NCBI GenBank assembly: GCA_964471755.1
Contig: CAYYJM010000034.1
Location: forward strand, 1 to 33,990
Direction: 5' to 3'
From: CAYYJM01 sp964471755
GTDB lineage: Bacteria > Planctomycetota > Planctomycetia > Gemmatales > Gemmataceae
Length of the DNA: 33,990 bases
This document shows, piece after piece, positions 8,504-16,413 of this stretch; positions within the stretch are counted from its first letter, which is position 1, and each line of letters opens with the position of its first letter. The position numbers and the translations under genes are program-made. The notes beneath the pieces are model-generated. The model was given only the letters and a program-made list of their open reading frames with translations. It made no database searches and had not been told where the DNA came from.

Positions 8504-9592
8504 ATGGATCCAGATCCCGGTTCGTCTGGCCATTCGCTGCGTTCGCGTGTCTGGGCCGTCAGCAAACTGGTCCTGGGCGTTGTCCTGCTCGCGCTCGTCC
8601 TCTGGCGTGGTGGTCCAACGCTTGCCGTGGTGGTGCTGACACCGGTTCGGATCGGGCCGCTCCTGCTCGCGCTGCTGTTCGGTGTGGCCGCTCCGGTCTG
8701 CACCTTCCTGCGCTGGCACTGGCTGGCCCACGCTCAGGAGCTTGGTATCCCTCTCCGCGAGTCCTGGCGGCTCGGCTGCCTGGGCTATTTCTGGGGAACC
8801 GTCCTGCCCGGCTCGCTGGGTGGTGACATCGTCAAGGCAGGTCTCCTGGCCCGCGATCCGGATCGGCGGGTGGGCGCGATTGCGTCCATCTTGATGGACC
8901 GTGTCATCGGTCTGTTCGGGTTGTTCCTCCTGGCTGGCTGCGTCGGCGTCGTCACCCTGATATTCGCGCCGGATGATTTCGGTGGACAGGTCATCCTCTG
9001 GACGCTGGTCGTCGGAGCCATGACCCTGTCGGGGGCCGGCCTCGCAACAGTGATCCTGGCACGACTGCTGCCAGATCGGGCCGGGGTCTGGGTTGGTAAG
9101 GTAGCTCGCCGCCTGCCGCTGGTAGGGCGAACCATGGCTGCACTCTGGCAAGCCGGCTGGCTGTATCGTTCCCGTCTTCGCGTCCTGGCTGGAGCGGTGC
9201 TGCTCTCCGTCGTTGGTCACATCGGCTTCATCCTGAACTTCTACTTTACCGCCCGGATGTTCCACCAACTCGGTTCGAGTATCCCGACTGTGGCGCAGCA
9301 CTTCCTGATCATTCCTGCCGGACAACTCTTTGGCTCGGTCTTTCCCACACCGGGCGGACTGGGCGGGGCTGAGTTTGGTTTCGGGCAGTTGTACGTGTTG
9401 CTCGGTAAGCCGGAAACCAACGGCGTTCTTGGCGCGCTGGCCGTTCGAGCGATCACCTGGGGGATCTGTCTGGTTGGCGCCCTGATCTGGTCCGGGACGT
9501 GGATCAGACGGAGCGCGAATGCTACCAAGACGGTGCCGTTCAGAGACGATGGCGCGAGTGATTCCTGGACGCAAAGGAGACTTGCCGGATGA
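8504..9592 (+). CDS. Flippase-like integral membrane protein (UPF0104 / LPG synthase TM family)
   Basis: A 362-residue polytopic membrane protein with about eight helices. It carries the family signature GYFWGTVLPGSLGGDIVKAGLLARD followed by the dR-gl helix SILMDRVIGLFGLFLLAG (quoted as two parts of the same region) and a C-terminal PTPGGLGGAEFGFGQLYVL, the second conserved glycine-rich loop. Relatives include the membrane half of MprF lysyl-phosphatidylglycerol synthase and archaeal AglD, thought to handle or flip lipid-linked substrates. Here it could move a polyprenyl-linked sugar or glycan across the membrane. ATG 8504 is preceded by GGCGGAGAG; a GTG one codon earlier is possible. It overlaps the sulfotransferase start by four bases (ATGA). 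Confidence 0.8.
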   Translation: MDPDPGSSGHSLRSRVWAVSKLVLGVVLLALVLWRGGPTLAVVVLTPVRIGPLLLALLFGVAAPVCTFLRWHWLAHAQELGIPLRESWRLGCLGYFWGTVLPGSLGGDIVKAGLLARDPDRRVGAIASILMDRVIGLFGLFLLAGCVGVVTLIFAPDDFGGQVILWTLVVGAMTLSGAGLATVILARLLPDRAGVWVGKVARRLPLVGRTMAALWQAGWLYRSRLRVLAGAVLLSVVGHIGFILNFYFTARMFHQLGSSIPTVAQHFLIIPAGQLFGSVFPTPGGLGGAEFGFGQLYVLLGKPETNGVLGALAVRAITWGICLVGALIWSGTWIRRSANATKTVPFRDDGASDSWTQRRLAG

Positions 9593-10362
9593 CCCCTTCG
9601 TTTCTGCCAACCTTCATCATTGGAGGGGCTCCCCGGTCCGGCACGACCTATCTGGCCGAGGCTCTGGCGCGACATCCCGAGGTTCACCTGGCCACGCCGA
9701 TCATTCCGGAGCCAAAGGTGTTCATCGGCCCGCCCCAGACCCTGGAGACGTATCGTGATCGTTACCGGGCCTTGTTTGAGTTGACGGCGGATGTTCCCCC
9801 GCGCCGCGCGAGGGGCGAGAAGACGAGCGGATACCTGGAGAGGCCACACCTGGGGCCTCTAATTCAGGCGGTAATCCCGGACGTCCGACTGCTGTTCATC
9901 GTCCGCGAGCCGGTCGCCCGGGCCTACTCTAACTACCTCTGGAGCAAGAAGAACGGCCTGGAGACCCTGTCGTTTGAAGAAGCCATCGAGCGAGAAGGGG
10001 ACCGGCCCGATCCGCTAGCCGCCACGAAGCCGCACGCTCGACCATTCGCCTACCTGGAGCGGAGCGACTACGGCGATTTCGCCGCCGCCTGGTTGCGTCA
10101 GTTCGGGGCCGACCGGGTCCTGTTCGTCCTCTACGAGGACATCGACGCGCGGCCCGCCTGGCTCCTGGACCGAATCCAGGATTTCATCGAGGTGGACCGA
10201 CTGCCGTTTGAATGTCTCGACGTCGGCCGGGTGAATTCGGCCCGGGAGATTGGTCCGCCGATTGAGGAAGCGATGCGGCAGTTGCTGCGTGAGAAGTTCC
10301 GCGGTTCGGTTGAGCGATTCGGCGTGCTGACCGGATTGGATCTCACTTCCTGGGCGTATTGA
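9589..10362 (+). CDS. PAPS-dependent sulfotransferase
   Basis: A 257-residue sulfotransferase. The 5'-phosphosulfate-binding loop is GGAPRSGTTYL (residues 12-22), and the 3'-phosphate-binding segment is LFIVREPVARAYSNYLWS. The length is normal for bacterial carbohydrate sulfotransferases of the heparan N/O-sulfotransferase-like group, including an acidic FEEAIERE helix. It would transfer sulfate from PAPS onto a sugar hydroxyl or amine of the glycan made by this cluster. There is no signal peptide, so it acts in the cytoplasm, before export. It starts inside the last codons of the flippase-like gene, and the next gene begins 40 bases after its stop. Sulfated glycans are well represented in planctomycetes, which fits but does not prove the role. 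Confidence 0.85.
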   Translation: MTPSFLPTFIIGGAPRSGTTYLAEALARHPEVHLATPIIPEPKVFIGPPQTLETYRDRYRALFELTADVPPRRARGEKTSGYLERPHLGPLIQAVIPDVRLLFIVREPVARAYSNYLWSKKNGLETLSFEEAIEREGDRPDPLAATKPHARPFAYLERSDYGDFAAAWLRQFGADRVLFVLYEDIDARPAWLLDRIQDFIEVDRLPFECLDVGRVNSAREIGPPIEEAMRQLLREKFRGSVERFGVLTGLDLTSWAY

Positions 10363-10402
10363 CTTCACCCGGCCCATTCGGTTCCAACACAGAGGCATCA
10401 CG

Positions 10403-12622
10403 ATGACATCCGTTCCAATTCAGAAGGCTCCGACTTCGGCGAGAAGCCAACGACCGAGACTGCTGCTGGCCATCCTCGTTGGCATCCCACTGCTCGTCCT
10501 GTTCGGCTATCGCCTCACCCTCGGGGCCGATCTCACTGACGAGTCGTATTACGCCAACCTGGTGATTGGCCGCTTACGAGTCCCGGTCGGCGACACCGGA
10601 GATAACAGTGCGCAGGTGACGTTCTCCCTGCTGCTCGAGCCGTTCGTCCGGGCGTACGCCTTGTTCGTCCCGGACTTCACTGGCGTCATGCTCTACCTGC
10701 GCCTGCTCTACGGCGTGATGGCCCTGGTGACGGCGGCCGCCGCGTGGTTTCTGCTGCGCGGCCTGCTCTCTCCGGTCGCGGCCGGCATCGCAGCGTGCCT
10801 GCCTGTCGCGTTCATTCCGTTCGGGCTGCCCGCACCGAGCTACAACACGGTCGCCATGATGGCCACCCTCTCGGCCCTGTGTCTGTTCACCGGTCACCTG
10901 CTGCGATCCTGGAGTGGTGCCGCTCGGCAAGGCTGGTTCGGCGGGCTGGCCGTCCCCGCTGCGGCCGGCTTGTTCGCCGTCGCCGTGATCGCTTATCCGC
11001 CGATCGTTCTCGTAGCCGTCGCGTTCTTCCTTCTCGGCGTACTGTTGACCCCACGCTGGCGAGATGCCTGGCCTCTGGTTCCTCTCGCCGTGTACGGGAC
11101 GGTGTTTCTCCTGATCGGAGTGGGACTCGTCGTTGGGTTGGTCGGCTTGCCGAAGTTCCAGGAGATCCTCGCTTACGACCGGGAATCGGGACAGCATCTG
11201 AGCAGCGGGAACGCAGTGGGCCTGGGGTGGTCCCAGTTTACCTCCCAGACGATCTATCCTGTGTACTGCGCTCTTGGCCTCCTGGTTGCCCTGGTCGGCC
11301 GGATCTTTCGGAATCGCTGGTTCTGGGCGATCCAGGCAATGGCCCTGTTCGGCCTCCTCGTCGCTGTCAACCGGATGCCAGTCGCATGCTTCTTCGCTCC
11401 GGGCCACGACCTGATTTTCTTCCTGGCAGTTTGTGGCTTTCCGCTGCTGCTCGACCTGCGGTTGGGCAACGAACTCCCTGCTGAGGATCGCATCGTCGTT
11501 CTGCTGTATTGCGCCGGCATGGTCGGAGGCCTGGTCACCACCTGGACCGCGTCGAATGCCCTGTTCAACTTCCCGGTCGGCGGAACGCTGGCGGCGCTGG
11601 CCGCCCTGGTCGGTCTGACCCGAGGCGCACCGGCACCAACCCTGGGGCGAGAACTGCCGGAGCGAGCCCCTGTCCCGCTCGCGGTCGTGGCCATCCTTGC
11701 CGTTTCGTCATTTCAGATGATCTACGATGTTAGTCCCACTCGGTTCGACACGTTCCGGAACATCATACCATCGGGGCTGTTCGCCGGTTTGCGAACGACC
11801 TCTGAGCAGGCGGCCTTGATTGGCGAGTTGGAGAAGCAACTGGCTCCATTCTCCGGGGCGTGTCGTCGAGTTCTGGTTCTCAGCCGTTTCACGGGTCTGT
11901 ACTTGCTGACGAACTTGAAGCCGCGCACGCCGCACAGTTACTTCTGGGTCGAGAATCCAGCGCTGTGGCACCGCCTGCACGCGATGACAGGTGAACCTAC
12001 TGGCCTGCCCGACCTGGTGGTGGCCTATCCTGCCACGGCGAGCGCCGTGCCGGACCAGGAGACATTCCTCGCCGCTCATTACCGACTCGTCGCCACCGAT
12101 GGCCCCGCACTGCTTTATCTTCGGCGAGGGTTGCAGGAACCGCCAACCGCCGCACCGCGTTTACCATATGTCGTGCGTTTCGATCAATCTCCGAAAGGCA
12201 CGGGGTGGAGCGTTCCCGAGAGATTACCCGACGGCCAATGGGCTACCTGGATGGCTGCTCGGGAGGCCACCCTGCTTCTGCCTCGACCGGTTTGCACGGG
12301 GACTATTCGTCTGCGGATCGATGTCCCATCTGGTATCACTCTGGACGTCCTCGACAGCCTGCGCTTGACGGTGAACGGTCAGTCGATCCCGCTGATGATG
12401 GTGCCTTCACCCGCACGCCTGTACGAGGCAATTCTGACGCCAGAGATTCTGAATACCTTTTCTTCGCAGATGGAACTTCGATTTTCCGTCGCTCGAACGA
12501 TTCGCCCCTCTGGGGGCGGACGCGATCTGGGTGTTCTGTTCCGCAGATTGGAGTTCACCGCAGCTGATCCACCGACAGACACGTCGGTTTCGAGGGGGAT
12601 CGAGTTGAGCGAACCCGAATGA
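10403..12622 (+). CDS. Large polytopic membrane protein, GT39/PMT-like glycosyltransferase candidate
   Basis: A 739-residue protein: about a dozen hydrophobic helices between residues 20 and 440, then a ~290-residue hydrophilic C-terminal domain. The first extracytoplasmic loop contains GADLTDESYY (Asp46/Glu47), the acidic pair expected of GT-C membrane transferases such as ArnT and PMT that use polyprenyl-linked sugars. A later loop has PSYNTVAMMATL. The C-terminal domain ends in a beta-rich stretch (TIRLRIDVPSGITLDVLDSL) that may be a carbohydrate-binding or jelly-roll-like module. It is the last gene of the cluster; the stop codon lies inside a strong hairpin. The family assignment rests on topology and the DE motif, so another large membrane protein with unknown function is possible. 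Confidence 0.6.
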   Translation: MTSVPIQKAPTSARSQRPRLLLAILVGIPLLVLFGYRLTLGADLTDESYYANLVIGRLRVPVGDTGDNSAQVTFSLLLEPFVRAYALFVPDFTGVMLYLRLLYGVMALVTAAAAWFLLRGLLSPVAAGIAACLPVAFIPFGLPAPSYNTVAMMATLSALCLFTGHLLRSWSGAARQGWFGGLAVPAAAGLFAVAVIAYPPIVLVAVAFFLLGVLLTPRWRDAWPLVPLAVYGTVFLLIGVGLVVGLVGLPKFQEILAYDRESGQHLSSGNAVGLGWSQFTSQTIYPVYCALGLLVALVGRIFRNRWFWAIQAMALFGLLVAVNRMPVACFFAPGHDLIFFLAVCGFPLLLDLRLGNELPAEDRIVVLLYCAGMVGGLVTTWTASNALFNFPVGGTLAALAALVGLTRGAPAPTLGRELPERAPVPLAVVAILAVSSFQMIYDVSPTRFDTFRNIIPSGLFAGLRTTSEQAALIGELEKQLAPFSGACRRVLVLSRFTGLYLLTNLKPRTPHSYFWVENPALWHRLHAMTGEPTGLPDLVVAYPATASAVPDQETFLAAHYRLVATDGPALLYLRRGLQEPPTAAPRLPYVVRFDQSPKGTGWSVPERLPDGQWATWMAAREATLLLPRPVCTGTIRLRIDVPSGITLDVLDSLRLTVNGQSIPLMMVPSPARLYEAILTPEILNTFSSQMELRFSVARTIRPSGGGRDLGVLFRRLEFTAADPPTDTSVSRGIELSEPE

Positions 12623-12634
12623 GGTTCGGGTTCG
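12610..12634. terminator. Hairpin at the end of the polysaccharide cluster
   Basis: A perfect 10-bp stem (CGAACCCGAA with TTCGGGTTCG) around a five-base loop. It contains the stop codon of the last cluster gene. There is no T-run after it, so it may act with Rho or as an mRNA 3' end stabiliser. Confidence 0.55.
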
Positions 12635-12649
12635 TGATGTTGGAAGTTT

Positions 12650-12677
12650 GGGGCGACCGATTGCAGTCGGTCGCCCC
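12650..12677. terminator. Second hairpin between convergent genes
   Basis: A perfect 11-bp GC-rich stem (GGGGCGACCGA with TCGGTCGCCCC) with a six-base loop, lying between two convergent genes just past the stop of the minus-strand beta-helix gene. As an inverted repeat it can end transcription from both sides. The flanking TTT and AA(A)-like bases are short. Confidence 0.65.
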
Positions 12678-12690
12678 GAACCAGATCGCA

Positions 12691-15600
12691 CTACGAGAGA
12701 ACGACCAGGTTGTACAACGTGGCGAGCAGCGGATCGGTCGGACTGCCGGGCACGAGCGTCGCTGCCCCAGTCGCCAGATTGAGCATGTAGAGTTTCGACG
12801 TGCCACCGACCTGAAGAATGGCATAGCCGAGGTCGGGGATGTTCCCCGAGTAGATGTCGAAGCCCATCACCTTCGTGGTATCAACCCCGAGCGAACCGAC
12901 TGAGGTGACAGCACCACTCCGGGGGTTGGCTGCCGTGAGCAGGCTGTCCGACGCAAAATCGATGAGGTACAGCGGTGCCGTCGCCAACGTCAGGTTGCCC
13001 GTGAAGGCGATATCCCCGACGGAGGAGGCCGGAGTGATCGAGGTTTCGCGCGTGATGTCTCCGTTATCCACGTTAACGTGGTAGTTAAAGTTGTTGGAAG
13101 TGATGAGGCGTAGATCGCCGGTAATCGGGTTGAAGTGGATGCTCAGCGTGTCTGTGGGACTGTTGAACAGGCCGGTTCCAATGGGAACGTTGGAGGCCTC
13201 GTAGATCAGTTCGGGCGTCCGGTAGCCGGCCGTTCCGATGAACGTACTGAGGATTCCCACGACCTGGGTGGCGGCCGGAGAAACACCATCCCAGGCCAGC
13301 ACTTCGGTATTCAGCTTGGCATTCAACCGCACGATGTACCAGGGGTTGCCGTAGGCGTTGTTGGCCCCGCGCAGCCACTTTGGATCGCCGCCGCCGTTGA
13401 CGTTGCTCTGGAAGAAGCCCTGCTCGTCCACATACAGGCCGAGGGTGTTGTCGAGGTGCTGGGCGTCAGCGATATTCTGCGGAGTAACCAGGCCGGTGCT
13501 GGACCGCTTGAACAGCAATTCCGGATTGCTGAACACGGCCGTGCCGGTGAACGTGTAGAGCAGGCCGGTGCTGAAACTGGTGGCTATCTGAGTGGCGGCC
13601 GGCGAGGTGCCGTCCCAGGCCACGACCTGGGTATCGTCGGGGTTCCCGGGGTTGACGACCTTCCGGAGGATGTACCAGGGGTTGCCGTAGATGTTGTTGA
13701 CACCGCGAATCCACTTCGGATCACCACCACCGGTGGGGCCGATACTCTGGAAGTACCCCTGCTCGTCCACGTAGAAGCCATACGACGTATCGAGGATGTC
13801 CGCCACGCTCTTGTCGGAGGAACTGAGCGTGTCACCAGCGTTGCCCACCTTGACCGCGTTGTAGAGCAGTTCGGGGTTCAGGAAGAGAGTGGTGCCAGTG
13901 AAGGTCTGCAGGAGAGTGTCGGACGAGATGTTACTCCCCCAGGACCAAAGCTGGGTGTTGCCACCGCTGATCTTCAGATAGAACCACGGGGTGGGGTTCA
14001 GGTTTTGGTTGCCGCGAATCCACTTCGGAGCGTCTCCGCCGCCGGGGGTGTTGGGTTGGTACAGGCCACCCACGTCCACGTACAGACCGGTTCCCGAGTC
14101 GATGGTCAAGGCGAGGGCAGCGTCTCCACCAGACAGCGTTGCGGTGGCGGAGAAGGCATCGTAGAGCAGTTTCGGGTCGGCAAACACGGCACCGGACAGG
14201 GTGGCGAGCATCCCGGTGGTCTGGGTAGCCGCTGCGGAGACACCATCCCAGGCCAGGAACTCGGTGTTAGCGGCGTTGTTCAGCCTCAGGATATACCAGG
14301 GATTGCCGAAGGCGTTGTTAGCACCGCGAATCCACTTCGGGTCCGCCCCACCGTGGAGGTTGCTCTGGAAGTAGCCTTCCTCGTCCACGTACAGTCCGAG
14401 GGTCTGATCGAAGGTCTTGACCGCGCCGTCATTCAGGCCGTAGGCCAACTTGTCCAGATACGTGGCCGCTCCGGTGCTGAGGTTGATCGTGTAGAGTCGA
14501 TACTGATCGCTCAGGCCATACACCTTGCCGTCGGACGGGCGAAGGTCGATGCCCAGCAGGTTCTCGCCGGCCAGCAGACCCGTCACCGGCAAGGTAACGT
14601 CCGGCGTGGATGCGTTGTCGTCGAACAGAACGAGCGTGGTGCCGTTCTTCAGGCTGGCGAACGACCGCGTGGACGGCTCGTAATCATCGACCGCGCCCTT
14701 GTTCTTGACGGCCCCGCGTGTCACGCCGCGCTGATCGACGCCGATGGAGTTGGGATCGCCGCTGCCGAGAGCCGGGCTGAGGGGCCCGAGGGTTTGAGTC
14801 TGGGTGCCGCCGCCGTTGTTGGCCAGGGCCTGTAATTGCGGATCACCGTGGACGTTGTTGGTGCCGAGGACCGTGTAGCCGTTACTGGTCTCGATTTCCT
14901 CGATGATGTTGTAGCTGCCGACGAGCAAGCCGGAAAAGTCGATGCCCTGGCCACCGAGGCCGTTGGTGTTGACGTTGTCGGCAAAGATGGTGTTGTTGGC
15001 GGTGATGGTGCCAGTGCCCGCCTGGCGGGCCCCGCCGCCCTGGGTGGTGACGGTGTTGCTGGAGACCGTGCAGCTGTAGAGGTTCAGGAAGCCACCGGTG
15101 TTGGAAATGCTGCTGCCGTTGTTCAGTCCGCCACCGTTGGCGGCCGAGTTGCCCGTGATGGTGGAATTGGTGATGTTGACCGTCCCGGTGCTGACATCGA
15201 TACCACCGCCCCGCGAGGCACTATTGCCGACGAAGAGACACTGCGTGATCGCGAAGGTGCCGGAGGCATTCTCGATGCCCCCCCCGAAGCCGAGGCTGGC
15301 GCTGTTGCCCTGAAAGGTGGTGGCGGACACGGTGGCAAAACCATCGTTGTAGACGCCGCCACCGTCGCTCGCGCTGCCACTTTTGATGAGCGACCGCGTG
15401 AGAGTCAGGAAGCCGTCGTTGTAAATGGCTCCGCCGTCGCCCGTCGCCCTGCCGTTCTGGATGGTTGTTGAGTTGATGACGACGTCTCGGTTGGTGCCGA
15501 TCCGGATGACACCGCCGTCGCCTGAAGCAAAATTCGTGTTGTCACCATCGAGGATCAGATCGTTGATGGTAACCGTCTGAATCGTTCCCGTCACCGGTCC

Positions 15601-16053
15601 GACACGGATGTCAAAGATGCGATGCGACCCGTTGTCCTTGACGTTGACCGTGAACTTGGCCCCGGCGGCACTGAGACCGTTGATCGTCAGATCGTCCACG
15701 ATATCCATGTCGCCGAAGCCCACGGTGTTGTCGAGGTCGATCGGGCCGGCCGTCAGGGAATTATCGAAATTGATGACGTCGCCGTCCTGCTCGCCGGCTG
15801 GCGCATCGCCGAAGGCCTGGTTGGTACTCGCGGCGGTAATAGCCTCGCGGAGGCTGACTGCACCATCGGCCAACCAGTTCGCGTTGCCGACACCGACCGG
15901 ACCATCGAGAAGCGTGGTCACCGTGAAGATGGTGGGAACGGTGCGATCCTCGAGAACTTCCAGGTTCAGGTGGGTCGCGTGAGTCGTCCGGGAACGGGTG
16001 GCCTGAGCCTGTTCGACCGCGCGACGCCACAGGGAGCGTAGAACTTCAAGCAT
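12691..16053 (-). CDS. Large exported beta-helix protein with LEDRTVP motif and a split DUF4394-like domain
   Basis: A 1120-residue protein. I chose ATG 16053 because CAGGAG lies seven bases upstream; an in-frame start 34 codons earlier has no such site. Residues 1-30 are basic and amphipathic, followed by LEVLEDRTVP (31-40), a motif found after the N-terminus of many large planctomycete surface proteins. Residues 41-455 form a right-handed parallel beta-helix with the marker VSLREAITAA and many short GG-rich repeats (GGGLNNGSSISNTGG), as in polymorphic-membrane-type proteins. Residues 463-550 begin a DUF4394-like propeller (DLRPSDGKVYGLSD; YTINLSTGAATYL); it resumes at about 955 (IHFNPITGDLRLITSNN; LGVDTTKVMGFDIYSG; LYMLNLATGAATLV). 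Between them lie four ~100-residue repeats. It is probably a cell-surface or adhesion protein; function is unknown. Confidence 0.8.
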   Translation of the reverse strand: MLEVLRSLWRRAVEQAQATRSRTTHATHLNLEVLEDRTVPTIFTVTTLLDGPVGVGNANWLADGAVSLREAITAASTNQAFGDAPAGEQDGDVINFDNSLTAGPIDLDNTVGFGDMDIVDDLTINGLSAAGAKFTVNVKDNGSHRIFDIRVGPVTGTIQTVTINDLILDGDNTNFASGDGGVIRIGTNRDVVINSTTIQNGRATGDGGAIYNDGFLTLTRSLIKSGSASDGGGVYNDGFATVSATTFQGNSASLGFGGGIENASGTFAITQCLFVGNSASRGGGIDVSTGTVNITNSTITGNSAANGGGLNNGSSISNTGGFLNLYSCTVSSNTVTTQGGGARQAGTGTITANNTIFADNVNTNGLGGQGIDFSGLLVGSYNIIEEIETSNGYTVLGTNNVHGDPQLQALANNGGGTQTQTLGPLSPALGSGDPNSIGVDQRGVTRGAVKNKGAVDDYEPSTRSFASLKNGTTLVLFDDNASTPDVTLPVTGLLAGENLLGIDLRPSDGKVYGLSDQYRLYTINLSTGAATYLDKLAYGLNDGAVKTFDQTLGLYVDEEGYFQSNLHGGADPKWIRGANNAFGNPWYILRLNNAANTEFLAWDGVSAAATQTTGMLATLSGAVFADPKLLYDAFSATATLSGGDAALALTIDSGTGLYVDVGGLYQPNTPGGGDAPKWIRGNQNLNPTPWFYLKISGGNTQLWSWGSNISSDTLLQTFTGTTLFLNPELLYNAVKVGNAGDTLSSSDKSVADILDTSYGFYVDEQGYFQSIGPTGGGDPKWIRGVNNIYGNPWYILRKVVNPGNPDDTQVVAWDGTSPAATQIATSFSTGLLYTFTGTAVFSNPELLFKRSSTGLVTPQNIADAQHLDNTLGLYVDEQGFFQSNVNGGGDPKWLRGANNAYGNPWYIVRLNAKLNTEVLAWDGVSPAATQVVGILSTFIGTAGYRTPELIYEASNVPIGTGLFNSPTDTLSIHFNPITGDLRLITSNNFNYHVNVDNGDITRETSITPASSVGDIAFTGNLTLATAPLYLIDFASDSLLTAANPRSGAVTSVGSLGVDTTKVMGFDIYSGNIPDLGYAILQVGGTSKLYMLNLATGAATLVPGSPTDPLLATLYNLVVLS
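13195..14420 (-). repeat. Four ~100-residue coding repeats inside the beta-helix protein
   Basis: Four units with a spacing of about 305-345 bases. Each contains GLYVDE-(Q/E)GYFQS, a GGGDPKW(I/L)RG core, NPWYI(L/V)R, a (V/L)AWDG-S-AATQ segment and an ending like FTGT--F-(N/D)PELLY. Cores are near positions 14330, 14030, 13710 and 13375. The second unit is the most divergent (GLYVDVGGLYQPN; PTPWFYLKI). Similarity is clear at both protein and DNA level in the PKWIRG region, so the array probably arose by tandem duplication. Confidence 0.85.
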
Positions 16054-16413
16054 GCCGAAACTCCTGATTCCGAAACGCGCACGAAGGAGCCAGACCAACC
16101 GGGTATGATGAATGAGGAGGTCTCGCTCATGGGGACTGAACATGTAACCATACACGAGGGCGACGGTCTTTCAAGCCCTTCTTCCCTATTTTAATATCGG
16201 GTTGGCAACTGATTAGGATGGTTCGAGCGGCCTGGAGGGAAAACGCCTTGTATGCGGTCGGCACCCAACGGGGGGGGGAAATCCACCTCGACGGTGCGAT
16301 CCATCCTTGCCGATTGGGATCGAAGCGATGGGTCGGCGCTTGCGAGGCACTGTCCGGGATGGTAGAAGGAGAATCGAATCACGAATCGAGTTCCACCAGG
16401 AGCGACGGAAAAC
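16054..16413. other. Divergent intergenic region, 360 bases
   Basis: This space separates the minus-strand beta-helix gene from the plus-strand phosphoesterase and must hold both promoters. I see an AT-rich patch (TATTTTAATAT, about 16187-16197) and a run of nine G at 16270-16278, but no convincing -35/-10 pair on either strand. AGGAG near 16401-16405 is the likely ribosome site for the plus-strand gene. No RNA gene is recognisable. Confidence 0.5.
16270..16278 (+). repeat. Run of nine G upstream of the phosphoesterase gene
   Basis: Nine consecutive G about 136 bases before the phosphoesterase start, in a region likely to contain its promoter. Such tracts can slip during replication, or be a sequencing weak point. 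Confidence 0.8.

Noticed and set aside
13195..14420. CRISPR or other DNA repeat array
   Set aside because: The spacing of 305-345 bases and in-frame conservation show coding repeats; no short identical repeats with unique spacers exist in the window.
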